Positions 36,285 to 45,657 of a DNA stretch of 64,000 bases are shown here, one piece after another. Location: the NCBI GenBank assembly GCA_023418475.1, contig JAEZZO010000036.1, positions 27,431 through 91,430 of the forward strand, given 5' to 3'. Within the stretch, counting starts at the first letter, position 1; every line of letters starts with the position of its first letter. The translations under genes and the position numbers were made by a program. The stretch is from Bacillota bacterium. Lineage in GTDB: Bacteria > Bacillota > Clostridia > Lachnospirales > Lachnospiraceae. The notes under the pieces are model-generated. The model made no database searches. It saw only the letters and a list, made by a program, of their open reading frames with translations, and was not told the DNA's origin.

Positions 36285-37172
36285 ATGACAAGGAATAATT
36301 CCGAGAAGAAAGTTCTTACAGCAAAACAGGAACGCCAAATTCAATTCATTCATGCGTATTTTTCCAGAAAGCCGGTAATTGTGGGTTTTGTCATCATTGT
36401 AATTATGATAACTATGGCATTATTAGCACCGTTATTTGCACCCGCTGATCCTTATAAACAAAATTTGCTGGAAAGCTTAAAAGGTCCATCCAGTAAACAT
36501 TTATTCGGTACAGATGCTCTTGGCAGAGATTTATTATCCAGGCTTATTTACGGAAGCAGATCCTCCTTAATTGTTGGTTTTGTTTCCACAGCAATCGCCG
36601 GTATCTGCGGTATAACAATCGGTTTAATATCGGGATATCTGGGTAAAAAGGTAGATATGATTATCATGCGTATTATGGATGCTATGATGTCTATTCCCGT
36701 TATCATATTAGCACTATTTTTAGGTGGTATCTTCGGGAAGGGTCTTGGCAATATCTGTTTATGTATTGGTATTGTAATGATCCCAAGCTATGCCCGCTTA
36801 ACGAGGGGACAGGTATTATCCGTAAAACAGCTTGATTTTGTTACAGCTGGTAAAATCGGCGGCGCTACCAGAATAAAAAATACAATTAAGCATATTCTTC
36901 CAAACTGTTTATCTCCTAATCTGGTATTAATGACAATGAATTTAGGCACTGCAATTTTAACGGAGGCCGCACTAAGTTATTTGGGTATGGGAATAAATCC
37001 ACCGACAGCATCCTGGGGTTCCATGGTAAGCGAAGGTTATAAATATTTAAATAATCATCCGAATTTAGCAATTATTCCAGGTGTTTTTATTATGTTAATT
37101 GTTTGGTCTTTTAATGTATGTGGAGATGCTCTCAGAGATGCATTAGATCCAAAGCTGAGAGGTTCCCGCTAA
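36285..37172 (+). CDS. DppC/OppC-type ABC permease
   Basis: The 295-residue permease has the N-terminal OppC_N segment (FSRKPVIVGFVIIVIMI), HLFGTDALGRDLLSRLIYGSR and the EAA loop DFVTAGKIGGATRIKNTIKHILPN near residue 186. It forms the channel with DppB. Its end overlaps the non-coding start of the next frame only. Confidence 0.93.
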   Translation: MTRNNSEKKVLTAKQERQIQFIHAYFSRKPVIVGFVIIVIMITMALLAPLFAPADPYKQNLLESLKGPSSKHLFGTDALGRDLLSRLIYGSRSSLIVGFVSTAIAGICGITIGLISGYLGKKVDMIIMRIMDAMMSIPVIILALFLGGIFGKGLGNICLCIGIVMIPSYARLTRGQVLSVKQLDFVTAGKIGGATRIKNTIKHILPNCLSPNLVLMTMNLGTAILTEAALSYLGMGINPPTASWGSMVSEGYKYLNNHPNLAIIPGVFIMLIVWSFNVCGDALRDALDPKLRGSR

Positions 37173-37213
37173 TCAAACAAATAATGCAGCCAAAACGGCA
37201 GATGGAGGTTAAA

Positions 37214-39244
37214 ATGCCTGAACATTTAATAGAAGTTAAAAATTTGAAAACCGAGTTCAAGCAGGAAAAAGGAATCTTAAACGCAGTAAATGGAGTTTCC
37301 TATTATCTGGATGAAGGAGAAATTGTAGCGTTCGTGGGAGAAAGCGGCAGCGGTAAGTCCGTTACACAATATTCCGGATTACAGCTAATCCCCTGCCCTC
37401 CCGGGAAAATTGCAGAGGGAGAAATTATTTTCAACGGTCAGAATCTGTTAGCCTATGGTTCTAACAGTGAAGAAATGAGAAAGATAAGGGGTGGCCAGAT
37501 TGGCGTTGTATTCCAGGAACCCATGACCTCCTTAAATCCGGTTATGACAATTGGAAAGCAATTAGAGGAATCCATTCGACTTCATCTAGGATTAAATAAA
37601 GCGGAAGCAAGAAAAAGAGCATTGGAATTATTACAAAAAGTAGGAATTCCGGATCCTGAAAGCAGGCTGGATTCATACCCTCACCAGTTCTCCGGCGGTA
37701 TGCGCCAGAGAATTATCATTGCTATGGCCCTATCCTGTAATCCAAAACTTTTAATAGCAGACGAAGCAACAACGGCCCTGGATGTAACAACCCAGGCTCA
37801 GATATTAGAACTTATGAAGGATATTGTAAAAAGCACCGGAACTGCCTTGGTAATCGTTACGCATAATCTGAGTATTGTAGCCCGTTATGCAGATCGTGTT
37901 TATGTTATGTATGCCGGAGAAATAGTAGAAGCCGGAAAAACAAGAGAAATATTTAAAAGCCCTCATCATCCTTACACAATTGGATTATTAAAAGCCGTAC
38001 CAAGTTTAACCGATCCGAAAGACAAAAAATTAATCCCCATAGAAGGTTTTGTTCAAAATTTGGTTAATCGTAAGGACCAATGTGCCTTTATAAACCGCTG
38101 TCCCTTTTCTACCAAGGAATGTGAGCTTTCAACCACACCCAAGTTACACGAAGTGCCTGGCGAGGATAAGCATTATGCTGCCTGTCACAGGCAGATAGAC
38201 AAAGAAACAAAAGCGACAAAAATCTTTGGTTCAACAGACCGACATTATGAAAAGAAGAGCGAAAAAAACAACAAAGTCATATTGTCGGTACGTGATTTAA
38301 AGGTTTACTTCCCTGTTACCAGTGGTTTTTTTAAAAAGAAAATCGCGGATGTAAAAGCAGTGGATGGAATTTCTTTTGATTTATACCAGGGTGAGACTTT
38401 TGGTCTGGTTGGTGAATCCGGCTGTGGAAAATCTACCGTAGCAAGAACCATACTTCGTCTCAACGATGCTACCGGAGGAAATATTATATTTAACGGAGAA
38501 GATATTACAACATTAGATGATGTAAAAATGAGATTGATTCGAAGAAATATGTCTATGATATTCCAGGATCCCTATGGCTCGCTTGATCCACGCCAAAGAG
38601 CAGGAGATATTGTGATGGAACCTATGAAAAACTTTGATTTAGGCATGTCAGCCAGGGATATGAATGACAGGGTAACAGAACTATTTCAGATTGTTGGATT
38701 GGATCCTTCCTATCGGGAACGGGTTCCTCATGAATTCTCAGGTGGGCAACGGCAAAGATTAGTTATTGCCAGGGCATTATCAACTAATCCATCTTTTATC
38801 GTTTGTGATGAAGCTATCTCCGCCCTAGATGTCTCCATACAGGCACAGGTAATTAATTTACTGGAAGATCTTCAGCAAAAATTAAACCTGACCTATCTTT
38901 TTATTGCCCATGATTTATCCGTTGTCCGGCATATCAGTGACAGGGTTGCCGTTATGTATCTTGGACAGTTAGTAGAAATGGGAGATTGGCAGTCTTTGTA
39001 TGCCCATCCGCTGAATCCGTACACCAAGGCCCTTCTGGCGGCGGTACCGGTGCCGGACCCAGATATTGAAAGTATGAGAAAACGTATTATCATCGAAGGA
39101 GAAATCCCTAGTCCTATGAAACGTCCGGCCGGATGTGCTTTTTCTACCCGCTGTCCCTATGCCACAGAGCAATGCAAAATAACTGCACCAAATCTGGAAG
39201 AAAAAGAGCAGGGCCATATGGTTGCGTGCTATAAGGTAATATAG
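37214..39244 (+). CDS. Fused DppD-DppF ABC importer ATPase
   Basis: This 676-residue protein joins two complete ABC ATPases that are usually separate genes. The first has Walker A GESGSGKS, signature FSGGMRQRIIIA and Walker B LLIADEATTALD. The second has Walker A GESGCGKST, signature FSGGQRQRLVIA and Walker B FIVCDEAISALD. Both end with the oligo_HPY cysteine motif of this family (CAFINRCPFSTKEC and CAFSTRCPYATEQC), a possible iron-sulfur site. A Lys/Glu-rich linker near residues 320-350 joins them. The ATG at 37214 follows GGAGG by 7 bases. Confidence 0.93.
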   Translation: MPEHLIEVKNLKTEFKQEKGILNAVNGVSYYLDEGEIVAFVGESGSGKSVTQYSGLQLIPCPPGKIAEGEIIFNGQNLLAYGSNSEEMRKIRGGQIGVVFQEPMTSLNPVMTIGKQLEESIRLHLGLNKAEARKRALELLQKVGIPDPESRLDSYPHQFSGGMRQRIIIAMALSCNPKLLIADEATTALDVTTQAQILELMKDIVKSTGTALVIVTHNLSIVARYADRVYVMYAGEIVEAGKTREIFKSPHHPYTIGLLKAVPSLTDPKDKKLIPIEGFVQNLVNRKDQCAFINRCPFSTKECELSTTPKLHEVPGEDKHYAACHRQIDKETKATKIFGSTDRHYEKKSEKNNKVILSVRDLKVYFPVTSGFFKKKIADVKAVDGISFDLYQGETFGLVGESGCGKSTVARTILRLNDATGGNIIFNGEDITTLDDVKMRLIRRNMSMIFQDPYGSLDPRQRAGDIVMEPMKNFDLGMSARDMNDRVTELFQIVGLDPSYRERVPHEFSGGQRQRLVIARALSTNPSFIVCDEAISALDVSIQAQVINLLEDLQQKLNLTYLFIAHDLSVVRHISDRVAVMYLGQLVEMGDWQSLYAHPLNPYTKALLAAVPVPDPDIESMRKRIIIEGEIPSPMKRPAGCAFSTRCPYATEQCKITAPNLEEKEQGHMVACYKVI

Positions 39245-39317
39245 TAAAATAAATCGTTATGCGAACGTAAATTGTTTTTATTTACTCATCTTAAATATAT
39301 AAAAGGGAGTTAATCAA

Positions 39318-41006
39318 ATGGATTATCAGGATTTTATGAAAGAAATAGCTGTCGGTATTCGAAATCAGTATAGTCAAATCTCCTATCCGATATTATTTAA
39401 AGTAAGCCCCTTTGAAGAGATCATGCTGCCCATGTCAGATGGCATGAAGCTAAGAACAAGAATATATAAGCCGGATGGGGTTGAACATCCATTGCCTGTA
39501 GTGATACAACGATGCTGCTACCCTCAAAATGAGCTATTTTTAGAAATTCACGGTGAAGAGTATGCCAAAAGAGGAATTGCTTTTGTTTATCAATATTGCC
39601 GGGGAACAGGCGGTTCAGAAGGGGAATGGGAGCCAAATGAGAATGAGCGCTGTGACGGAGCAGATACACTAGCCTGGCTTTGCGATTAATCCTGGGTGGA
39701 TATTGCAGGTTATTGGGGATCTTCCTATTTAGCACTAACTGGCTGGTCTATCATAGATATAGTACCTGATAAGGTAAAAACCATGTATCTTACGCAATAT
39801 GGCACTGACCGGTTTACTTCTGCTTATAAGGATGGTTTATTCCGTCACGACGTACTTACCTCCTGGGCAATGGGAAATGCCGGATTCTCTGTTGATGCAG
39901 ATTTTATAGAATCTTGCAAATATCTTCCGCATATTGAAGTGGATGAAAAGTTATGGGGTGGTCATCTGGATTGGTACCGTAATTGGATTACCTCTACCGA
40001 AGCAGAGGATGAATACTGGCAGACCGGTTTTTGGAAGCTATTAAAATCAATCCCCGAGAAAGTATCCATCCCTATATACCTAGGAGAAAGCTGGCATGAT
40101 CATCATTTAGCGAGCGCACTAAATACCTATGCTGCTCTTGCACAGGAAGCCAAGCTTCACAGTACTCTTCGTATAGGTGCCTGGAATCACATGTTTATGC
40201 CCTGCCTGGCAGGACACGAATGTTCCAATCTTCAAAACAATGATTCCGTCACAGCTATGGATTGGTTCTATACAATTCTAGTTAAAAAGGAAATTCCGAA
40301 GAAAAAAGTACTTACTTATATTATTGGCGAAGATCGTTGGATGGAATGGGATACTTTCCCTGTTCCGTCAGAAAACAAAAAACGCCTTTATTTATCCGGC
40401 CATTTATCTGGATCAAATCAATATGCATTAACGGATCATAAAGTAGACGAAGTTTTACTTACTTACGTATATGATCCACAAAATCCAGTTATGTCCTTGG
40501 GCGGAGATACTCTTCTGTATAATATAGAGAAAGCTGGAAGTGTATTACAACCAGAATGTGGGTTCAGGGATGATGTCCTTAGCTTTGTAAGTGAAGTATT
40601 TAAGGATGATATCCTCATTGCAGGGAAAATGCTTTGTCATCTTTTTGTTGCAAGCGATGCAGAAGATACTGCTTTTTCAGTAAAAATAATAGAAATATTT
40701 CCAGATGGAAAAGCCTATAATATCCGTTCCGGGATAACTACTCTGGGCTTTCGAAATAAAGCAATTCACCGTGAGGAATACAAGCCCGGTTATATAGAAG
40801 AAATCGAAATTGAAATATTAGATATTACCTGGAAACTGCAAGCAGGTTCAAGGCTGCGCTTAGATGTCAGTTCCTCAAATTTTCCGGAATATGCAGTACA
40901 TTCAAATTATCCGGGAGTATGGTCTTTGCAGAAGAAAACAAGGAAGGCAAATCAGACAATATATACCGGCGCGAATTATCCTTCCTATATTGAACTACCC
41001 TATTAA
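39318..41006 (+). pseudogene. CocE/NonD-type alpha/beta hydrolase interrupted by one stop codon
   Basis: The full-length frame (562 codons) resembles the X-Pro dipeptidyl-peptidase S15/CocE family. The N-terminal part ILPMSDGMKLRTRIYKPDG lies at the substrate-entry strand, and YCRGTGGSEGEW... DTLAWLCD precedes the nucleophile region. Then comes TAA (39687-39689), and the same frame continues SWVDIAGYWGSSYLALT, which carries the GxS nucleophile elbow. The C-terminal X-Pro_dipep beta domain (SKFPEYAVHSN-like end) is intact. CAA to TAA fits the family's '(D/K)Q-x-W' pattern. With normal decoding the catalytic Ser lies in the second part, which would start at a poor ATG (39696). It could be a recent mutation, a read-through gene or an assembly error. 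RBS AAAGGGAG precedes 39318. Confidence 0.8.
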
Positions 41007-41069
41007 TTTCTTTCAAACTGGCCCGGGTCTTCATTTGAAAAGTTAATAAATGAAAGGTTTAAAAGATCA

Positions 41070-41129
41070 TTGACAAATGACTTTAGAAATAGTACTATTA
41101 AGTACAACGATGTAGTATAACGTTATACT
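41070..41129 (+). promoter_or_regulatory. Promoter with the same palindromic operator, acyl-CoA operon
   Basis: TTGACA (41070-41075), 17 bp, TACTAT (41093-41098). Just downstream lie GTACAACGATGTAG and the perfect 16-bp palindrome AGTATAACGTTATACT (41114-41129). The site arrangement at the start matches that at 33524-33551, so one repressor should control both operons. Confidence 0.78.
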
Positions 41130-41214
41130 TAATAGATTATATCATAATAAATAAGAAATTATAGCATTAGCAATTGGATATCCTTAACGATTATTGGCAG
41201 AAAGGGAGAACAAT

Positions 41215-42588
41215 ATGGATAAAGTAATTATAGGCGGAGGTCAGGGCTTTTGGGGTGATAGTAATGATGCAGCTATTCATATGGTCAGAAATAGTAATAT
41301 TAATTATATGGCATGTGATTATTTAGCAGAATTAACCCTTTCCATTATGGAGAGGCAGAAACTAAAAAATCCTCAGGCCGGATATGCCAGGGACTTTGTA
41401 GAATTGATGAAAGAAGCGGGAAAAACCGCTTATGAAAGAGATATTCGCATTATTACTAATGCGGGCGGTATGAATATTGTCGGTGCGGTTGAAGAAGTAA
41501 GAAAAACTTTGAAGGAACAAGGTATATCCAATGATTATCGGATTGGATATATAGAAGGCGACGACATTACTGACGAGCTTCCTAAAATGTTTGAGGAAGG
41601 TTATGATTTTAAGAATCTGGATGATGTAGGCAGTTTCTCAGACATTAAAGATAAAATTCTCAATGCCAATGTTTACTTCGGTCATGAACCCATTGTAGAA
41701 TGTCTGGAGCAGGGGGCTAATACAGTCATTACGGGCAGAGCCGCTGATTCCGCACTGTTTTTGGCACCAATTATTCATGAATTGAAATGGAAAGCTGATG
41801 ATTACGATAACCTTGCCAGGGGAATTATGGTCGGACATCTCCTGGAATGCGGCGGTCAGGGAGCCGGCGGTAATTATCAATATGATTGGCGAAGCGTTCC
41901 GCGTATGGATGAACTTGGCTTTCCTATCGCTGAAATAACAAATCAGGATTTATATATAACCAAAGCTCCGGATTGCGGGGGTATTATATGTGAACAATCC
42001 TGCAAGGAGCAATTTCTCTATGAAGTACATGATCCGGCCAATTACATAACCCCGGATGTAAATGTTGATATCAGTCAGGCGACAATTACCCAGGCTGGAG
42101 ATAATCGTGTCAGAGTAGATAATATCAGAGGAAAAATTCGTCCGGACAAATTGAAATGCAATATCGGATATCATGCAGGCTATAAAGTAGCGACTTATTT
42201 AAGCTTTGCATGGCCGGACGCATACGAAAAGGCTCAATACGCTGCTGAAATTCTTATGAAAAAAATGAAAAGAAAAGGGTTAAAGGCAGAAGAAATCCAT
42301 ATTAGTTATGTCGGTCTTAATGCTCTTCATTTGGGAGTTGCCGATATGAATCCCGAATTACTGAAGAATATGAACGAAGTTGTTCTAAGAATTGCTATCC
42401 GTACCTTAACAAAGGATGAAGCATACAAAATCATTCCGGAAATTGCACCTATGCAATTAAACGGACCTCCCGGAGCAAGCTTTTTTGGAGGACGTGCTAA
42501 GATTTCGGAAGTTATTGGATTATGGCCTACTTTAATTCCGAGAGACGCAGTGAAATTAACCAGTCACATTTTGGAGATGAAAGCGTGA
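41215..42588 (+). CDS. AtuA-like (DUF1446) acyl-CoA catabolism protein
   Basis: The 457-residue protein matches the acyclic terpene utilisation AtuA family: N-terminal VIIGGGQGFWGDSNDAA, IITNAGGMN, GADT-like VITGRAADSALFLAP and ARGIMVGHLLECGGQGAGG near residue 205. The biochemical role of the family is poorly known; in Pseudomonas it belongs to citronellol/geraniol degradation. In the clostridial setting here it is followed by its small partner, a CoA transferase and a thiolase, so a branched or unusual acyl-CoA is the likely substrate. ATG 41215 follows AAAGGGAG; an upstream TTG is not needed. Confidence 0.85.
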   Translation: MDKVIIGGGQGFWGDSNDAAIHMVRNSNINYMACDYLAELTLSIMERQKLKNPQAGYARDFVELMKEAGKTAYERDIRIITNAGGMNIVGAVEEVRKTLKEQGISNDYRIGYIEGDDITDELPKMFEEGYDFKNLDDVGSFSDIKDKILNANVYFGHEPIVECLEQGANTVITGRAADSALFLAPIIHELKWKADDYDNLARGIMVGHLLECGGQGAGGNYQYDWRSVPRMDELGFPIAEITNQDLYITKAPDCGGIICEQSCKEQFLYEVHDPANYITPDVNVDISQATITQAGDNRVRVDNIRGKIRPDKLKCNIGYHAGYKVATYLSFAWPDAYEKAQYAAEILMKKMKRKGLKAEEIHISYVGLNALHLGVADMNPELLKNMNEVVLRIAIRTLTKDEAYKIIPEIAPMQLNGPPGASFFGGRAKISEVIGLWPTLIPRDAVKLTSHILEMKA

Positions 42589-42719
42589 TGAGCTACACCT
42601 TCCTTAAGGTGCAGGAATGTAGGATAGGTTGAAAAGAAAGCATTTTCAACCGGCAAAAAGTATGTAAGTGCTTTTCGCTGAAGTTTTGTATGCCGTATAA
42701 GCGGCAGATGGAGGATAAT

Positions 42720-43040
42720 ATGGCAGAGGTATATTTAAAAGATATTGCCCACGGACGTTCCGGAGACAAGGGGGATACCAGTAATGTCTGTGTATTTGCC
42801 CGGGAACCTAAGTATTATGACATCATAGCAAAAGAAATCACTGTGGAACGTGTAAGAGAGCATTTTAAGGATATGGTAAAGGGCGAAATCGTGCGCTACG
42901 ATGTTCCTTCTCTCCATGGCTTTAACTTTGTTATGAAGCATGCTTTAGGAGGCGGTGCAACACATTCTCTCCGACTGGATAGTCTGGGTAAATCCATGGG
43001 GTCTGCTTTCATGAGAATGAAAATAAATGTTGAAGATTAG
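42720..43040 (+). CDS. AtuA-like ferredoxin-fold small subunit
   Basis: The 106-residue protein begins MAEVYLKDIAHGRSGDKGDT. It resembles the C-terminal ferredoxin-fold domain found fused to AtuA in many bacteria, with the GRSGDKG(D/N)xxN signature. Here it is a separate gene, so the two proteins probably form a complex. The ATG at 42720 has GGAGG 6 bases upstream. The 130-bp gap before it holds a small hairpin CACCTT/AAGGTG (42598-42613). Confidence 0.85.
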   Translation: MAEVYLKDIAHGRSGDKGDTSNVCVFAREPKYYDIIAKEITVERVREHFKDMVKGEIVRYDVPSLHGFNFVMKHALGGGATHSLRLDSLGKSMGSAFMRMKINVED

Positions 43041-43054
43041 TAGGAGGAAAAGCA

Positions 43055-44266
43055 ATGTTGACAAGTACTGAAACAAAAGGTGCGCTAGAGAATATTACTG
43101 TCCTTGATTTATCCCGCGTTTTAGCCGGTCCTTATTGCGGAATGCTGCTTTCCGATATGGGTGCCACAACCATTAAGGTAGAAATGCCCGGTATTGGAGA
43201 TGATTCTAGAAGCTATGGTCCTTTTAAAAATGGTGAAAGTATTTATTATGCAAATCTGAACCGGAATAAGAAGGGAATTACTCTTGATCTGAAGAAGCCG
43301 GAAGGAAAGCAGATCCTATTAGATTTAGTAAAAAAAGCAGATATTCTGATTGAGAATTACCGTCCCGGTGTAATGGACAAGCTTGGCCTGGGTTATGATG
43401 TATTAAAGGAAATAAATGATCAGCTTATCTATGCGGCTGTATCTGGTTTTGGCAGTTATGGCCCCTACTCTCAAAAACCCGGATATGATATTATCGCTCA
43501 GGCTATAGGAGGTCTTATGAGTGTTACTGGACAGCCAAATGATCCACCTACCAGAGCAGGCAACGCTATGGGTGATATATTGGGGGGACTTAATCTGACC
43601 ATAGGAATACTGGCCGCATTAAATGCAAGACATATTACCGGAAAAGGTCAGCGGGTAGATGTATCCCTGGTTGATTGTGTAGTAGCCAGTATGGAAACCG
43701 CTCCCCAGCGATATTTTATGGATGGAAAACTGCCAAAGAGGATGGGCAACCGTTATGCGGCCATAGCACCTTATGACTGTTATGCATGTAAGGATGGGCA
43801 TTTTGTATTAGGCTGCGGTAATCAGAAATTATATGAAAAATTCTGTAATAATGTAATTAAAATGCCTAAGTTAATTACCGATGAACGTTTTCTTGATGTC
43901 CCTCTTCGAGTGAAGCACAGCGACGATTTCCAGATTATCGTAGAAGCATGGTCTAAAGACTATACCGTAAAAGAATTAGTGGAATGGCTTGATAAAGAAG
44001 GACTGCCTGTTGCTCCTATCAATACCATTAAAGATATCGTAGAAGACGAACATATTGCAAATGCAAGAGAAATGTTTGTACCCTTCTCGCATCCGGTAAT
44101 AGGTGATATGAAAGTAAATGGATGTCCCATCAAACTCATGGATACAAAAACAACATTAAGATATCCCGCACCACTTTTAGGTCAGCACAATAAAGAAGTG
44201 TTATCACAGTACTTAAATGTTACTGAAGAAGAATATAAAGAATTATTAGAGAAACAGGTATTTTAA
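43055..44266 (+). CDS. Family III CoA transferase (CaiB/BaiF/Frc)
   Basis: The 403-residue protein has the N-terminal VLDLSRVLAGPYCGMLLSDMGATTIKVE signature, the KPGYDIIAQAIGGLM segment and the catalytic Asp in GNAMGDILGGLN near residue 170. These enzymes move CoA between carboxylic acids through an aspartyl-CoA anhydride. It probably activates the imported acid or the AtuA product. GGAGG precedes the ATG, and the gene lies 14 bp after the AtuA small subunit. Confidence 0.93.
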   Translation: MLTSTETKGALENITVLDLSRVLAGPYCGMLLSDMGATTIKVEMPGIGDDSRSYGPFKNGESIYYANLNRNKKGITLDLKKPEGKQILLDLVKKADILIENYRPGVMDKLGLGYDVLKEINDQLIYAAVSGFGSYGPYSQKPGYDIIAQAIGGLMSVTGQPNDPPTRAGNAMGDILGGLNLTIGILAALNARHITGKGQRVDVSLVDCVVASMETAPQRYFMDGKLPKRMGNRYAAIAPYDCYACKDGHFVLGCGNQKLYEKFCNNVIKMPKLITDERFLDVPLRVKHSDDFQIIVEAWSKDYTVKELVEWLDKEGLPVAPINTIKDIVEDEHIANAREMFVPFSHPVIGDMKVNGCPIKLMDTKTTLRYPAPLLGQHNKEVLSQYLNVTEEEYKELLEKQVF

Positions 44267-44321
44267 CAAGATATAAATTTGCCTTGCGAAAACTTTATAG
44301 GGAAAAGGAGTGATTACAATT

Positions 44322-45503
44322 ATGAGAGAAATTGTGATTACAGGAGCTGCGCGGACACCAATCGGTAAATTTGGCGGGATGCTTGCCGACACTTGTGCAG
44401 TTGAACTCGGAAGTATTGTAATCAAAGAAGTATTACTACGTTCTAAGATAGCATCCACTCAGGTTGACGAAGTATTAATGGGTTGCGTTCTTCAAAGTGG
44501 ATTAGGACAAAATCCCGCCAGACAGGCCTCTATTAAGGCAGGACTTCCCATTTCTGTTCCTGCACTTACCGTTAATAATGTCTGTGGATCTGCACTAAAA
44601 TGCGTAGCAATGGCTTATGGATTAATTTTATCCGGTGAAGCCGACGTTATCGTAGCGGGTGGGATGGAAAATATGTCAATGGCTCCTTATATTTTGCCAA
44701 GTGCCAGGTTTGGTTATCGTATGAATGACGGCGCAGTAGTCGATACCATGATAAAAGATGCTTTATGGGATGCCTTCAACGATTACCATATGGGAATTAC
44801 CGCGGAAAATATAGCTGAAAAATATAATATCACCAGAGAAATGCAGGATATATTTGCGGCAGAAAGTCAGCAAAAATGTGAACGTGCTCGTAAAGAAGGC
44901 GCATTTAAAGAAGAAATTGTACAAGTACCGGTCAAAGCAAAAAATGATATTTTATGGATAGCAGTGGATGAAAATCCCAGGGATAAAATCACAGCCGAAA
45001 GCCTGTCAAAACTAAACCCCGCTTTTAAAACTGATGGTACTGTTACAGCCGGAAATTCTTCCGGTATTAATGACGGAGCTGCCGCTGTTGTTTTAATGAC
45101 GAAAGAGAAAGCACAAGAATTGGGTGCTCCCATCCTTGCAGTAATTAAGGGGTGCCAGTCAATGGGCGTAGATCCCTCATTGATGGGAATTGGCCCCTAT
45201 GCAAGTACGGAAAAGCTTTTCAAAAAGCTTGGTTATACCGTAAATGATATGGATTTAATTGAGGCAAACGAAGCCTTTGCCGTACAGTCTCTGGCCGTTC
45301 AGCAGCTATTAGGATGGGATAAGAATAAACTGAATGTGAATGGAGGTGCCATTGCACTGGGCCATCCGGTGGGCGCTTCTGGCTGCAGAATTCTTGTAAC
45401 TTTACTGCATGCATTAAAAAGACGGAATAAAAATCTTGGCCTTGCCACTCTGTGTGTGGGCGGAGGAATGGGTGTATCTATTATTGTTGAGAATTATTGT
45501 TAA
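44322..45503 (+). CDS. Acetyl-CoA C-acyltransferase (thiolase)
   Basis: The 393-residue degradative/biosynthetic thiolase has the acyl-accepting Cys in VNNVCGSALKCV near residue 88, His in the VNGGAIALGHPVGASG motif near residue 345 and the second Cys in LCVGGGMG near residue 378. It cleaves (or forms) a 3-ketoacyl-CoA. As the last gene it suggests that the operon ends in acetyl-CoA. The start at 44322 is preferred to an upstream GTG that overlaps the RBS AAAGGAG. Confidence 0.93.
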   Translation: MREIVITGAARTPIGKFGGMLADTCAVELGSIVIKEVLLRSKIASTQVDEVLMGCVLQSGLGQNPARQASIKAGLPISVPALTVNNVCGSALKCVAMAYGLILSGEADVIVAGGMENMSMAPYILPSARFGYRMNDGAVVDTMIKDALWDAFNDYHMGITAENIAEKYNITREMQDIFAAESQQKCERARKEGAFKEEIVQVPVKAKNDILWIAVDENPRDKITAESLSKLNPAFKTDGTVTAGNSSGINDGAAAVVLMTKEKAQELGAPILAVIKGCQSMGVDPSLMGIGPYASTEKLFKKLGYTVNDMDLIEANEAFAVQSLAVQQLLGWDKNKLNVNGGAIALGHPVGASGCRILVTLLHALKRRNKNLGLATLCVGGGMGVSIIVENYC

Positions 45504-45520
45504 TATTATAATACATTATA

Positions 45521-45600
45521 ACTCCATGCATATAGGTAATTGTGAAACGTAAGAATTATATTAATTGTATAGTTTCACAATTGCCTAACTCCATGTATAG
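45521..45600. repeat. Hairpin flanked by a direct repeat after the thiolase gene
   Basis: A 15-bp near-perfect inverted repeat (45534-45548, 45572-45586; AATTGTGAAAC core) is bracketed by the direct repeat ACTCCATG(CA)TATAG (45521 and 45588). There is no T-run. It could be a small palindromic insertion or an mRNA 3'-end structure. Confidence 0.5.
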
Positions 45601-45657
45601 AGAAAGAGGAGGTAGGGGAGAATTAATTTAACCGTAGACTTCTTCCCGTATACCATC

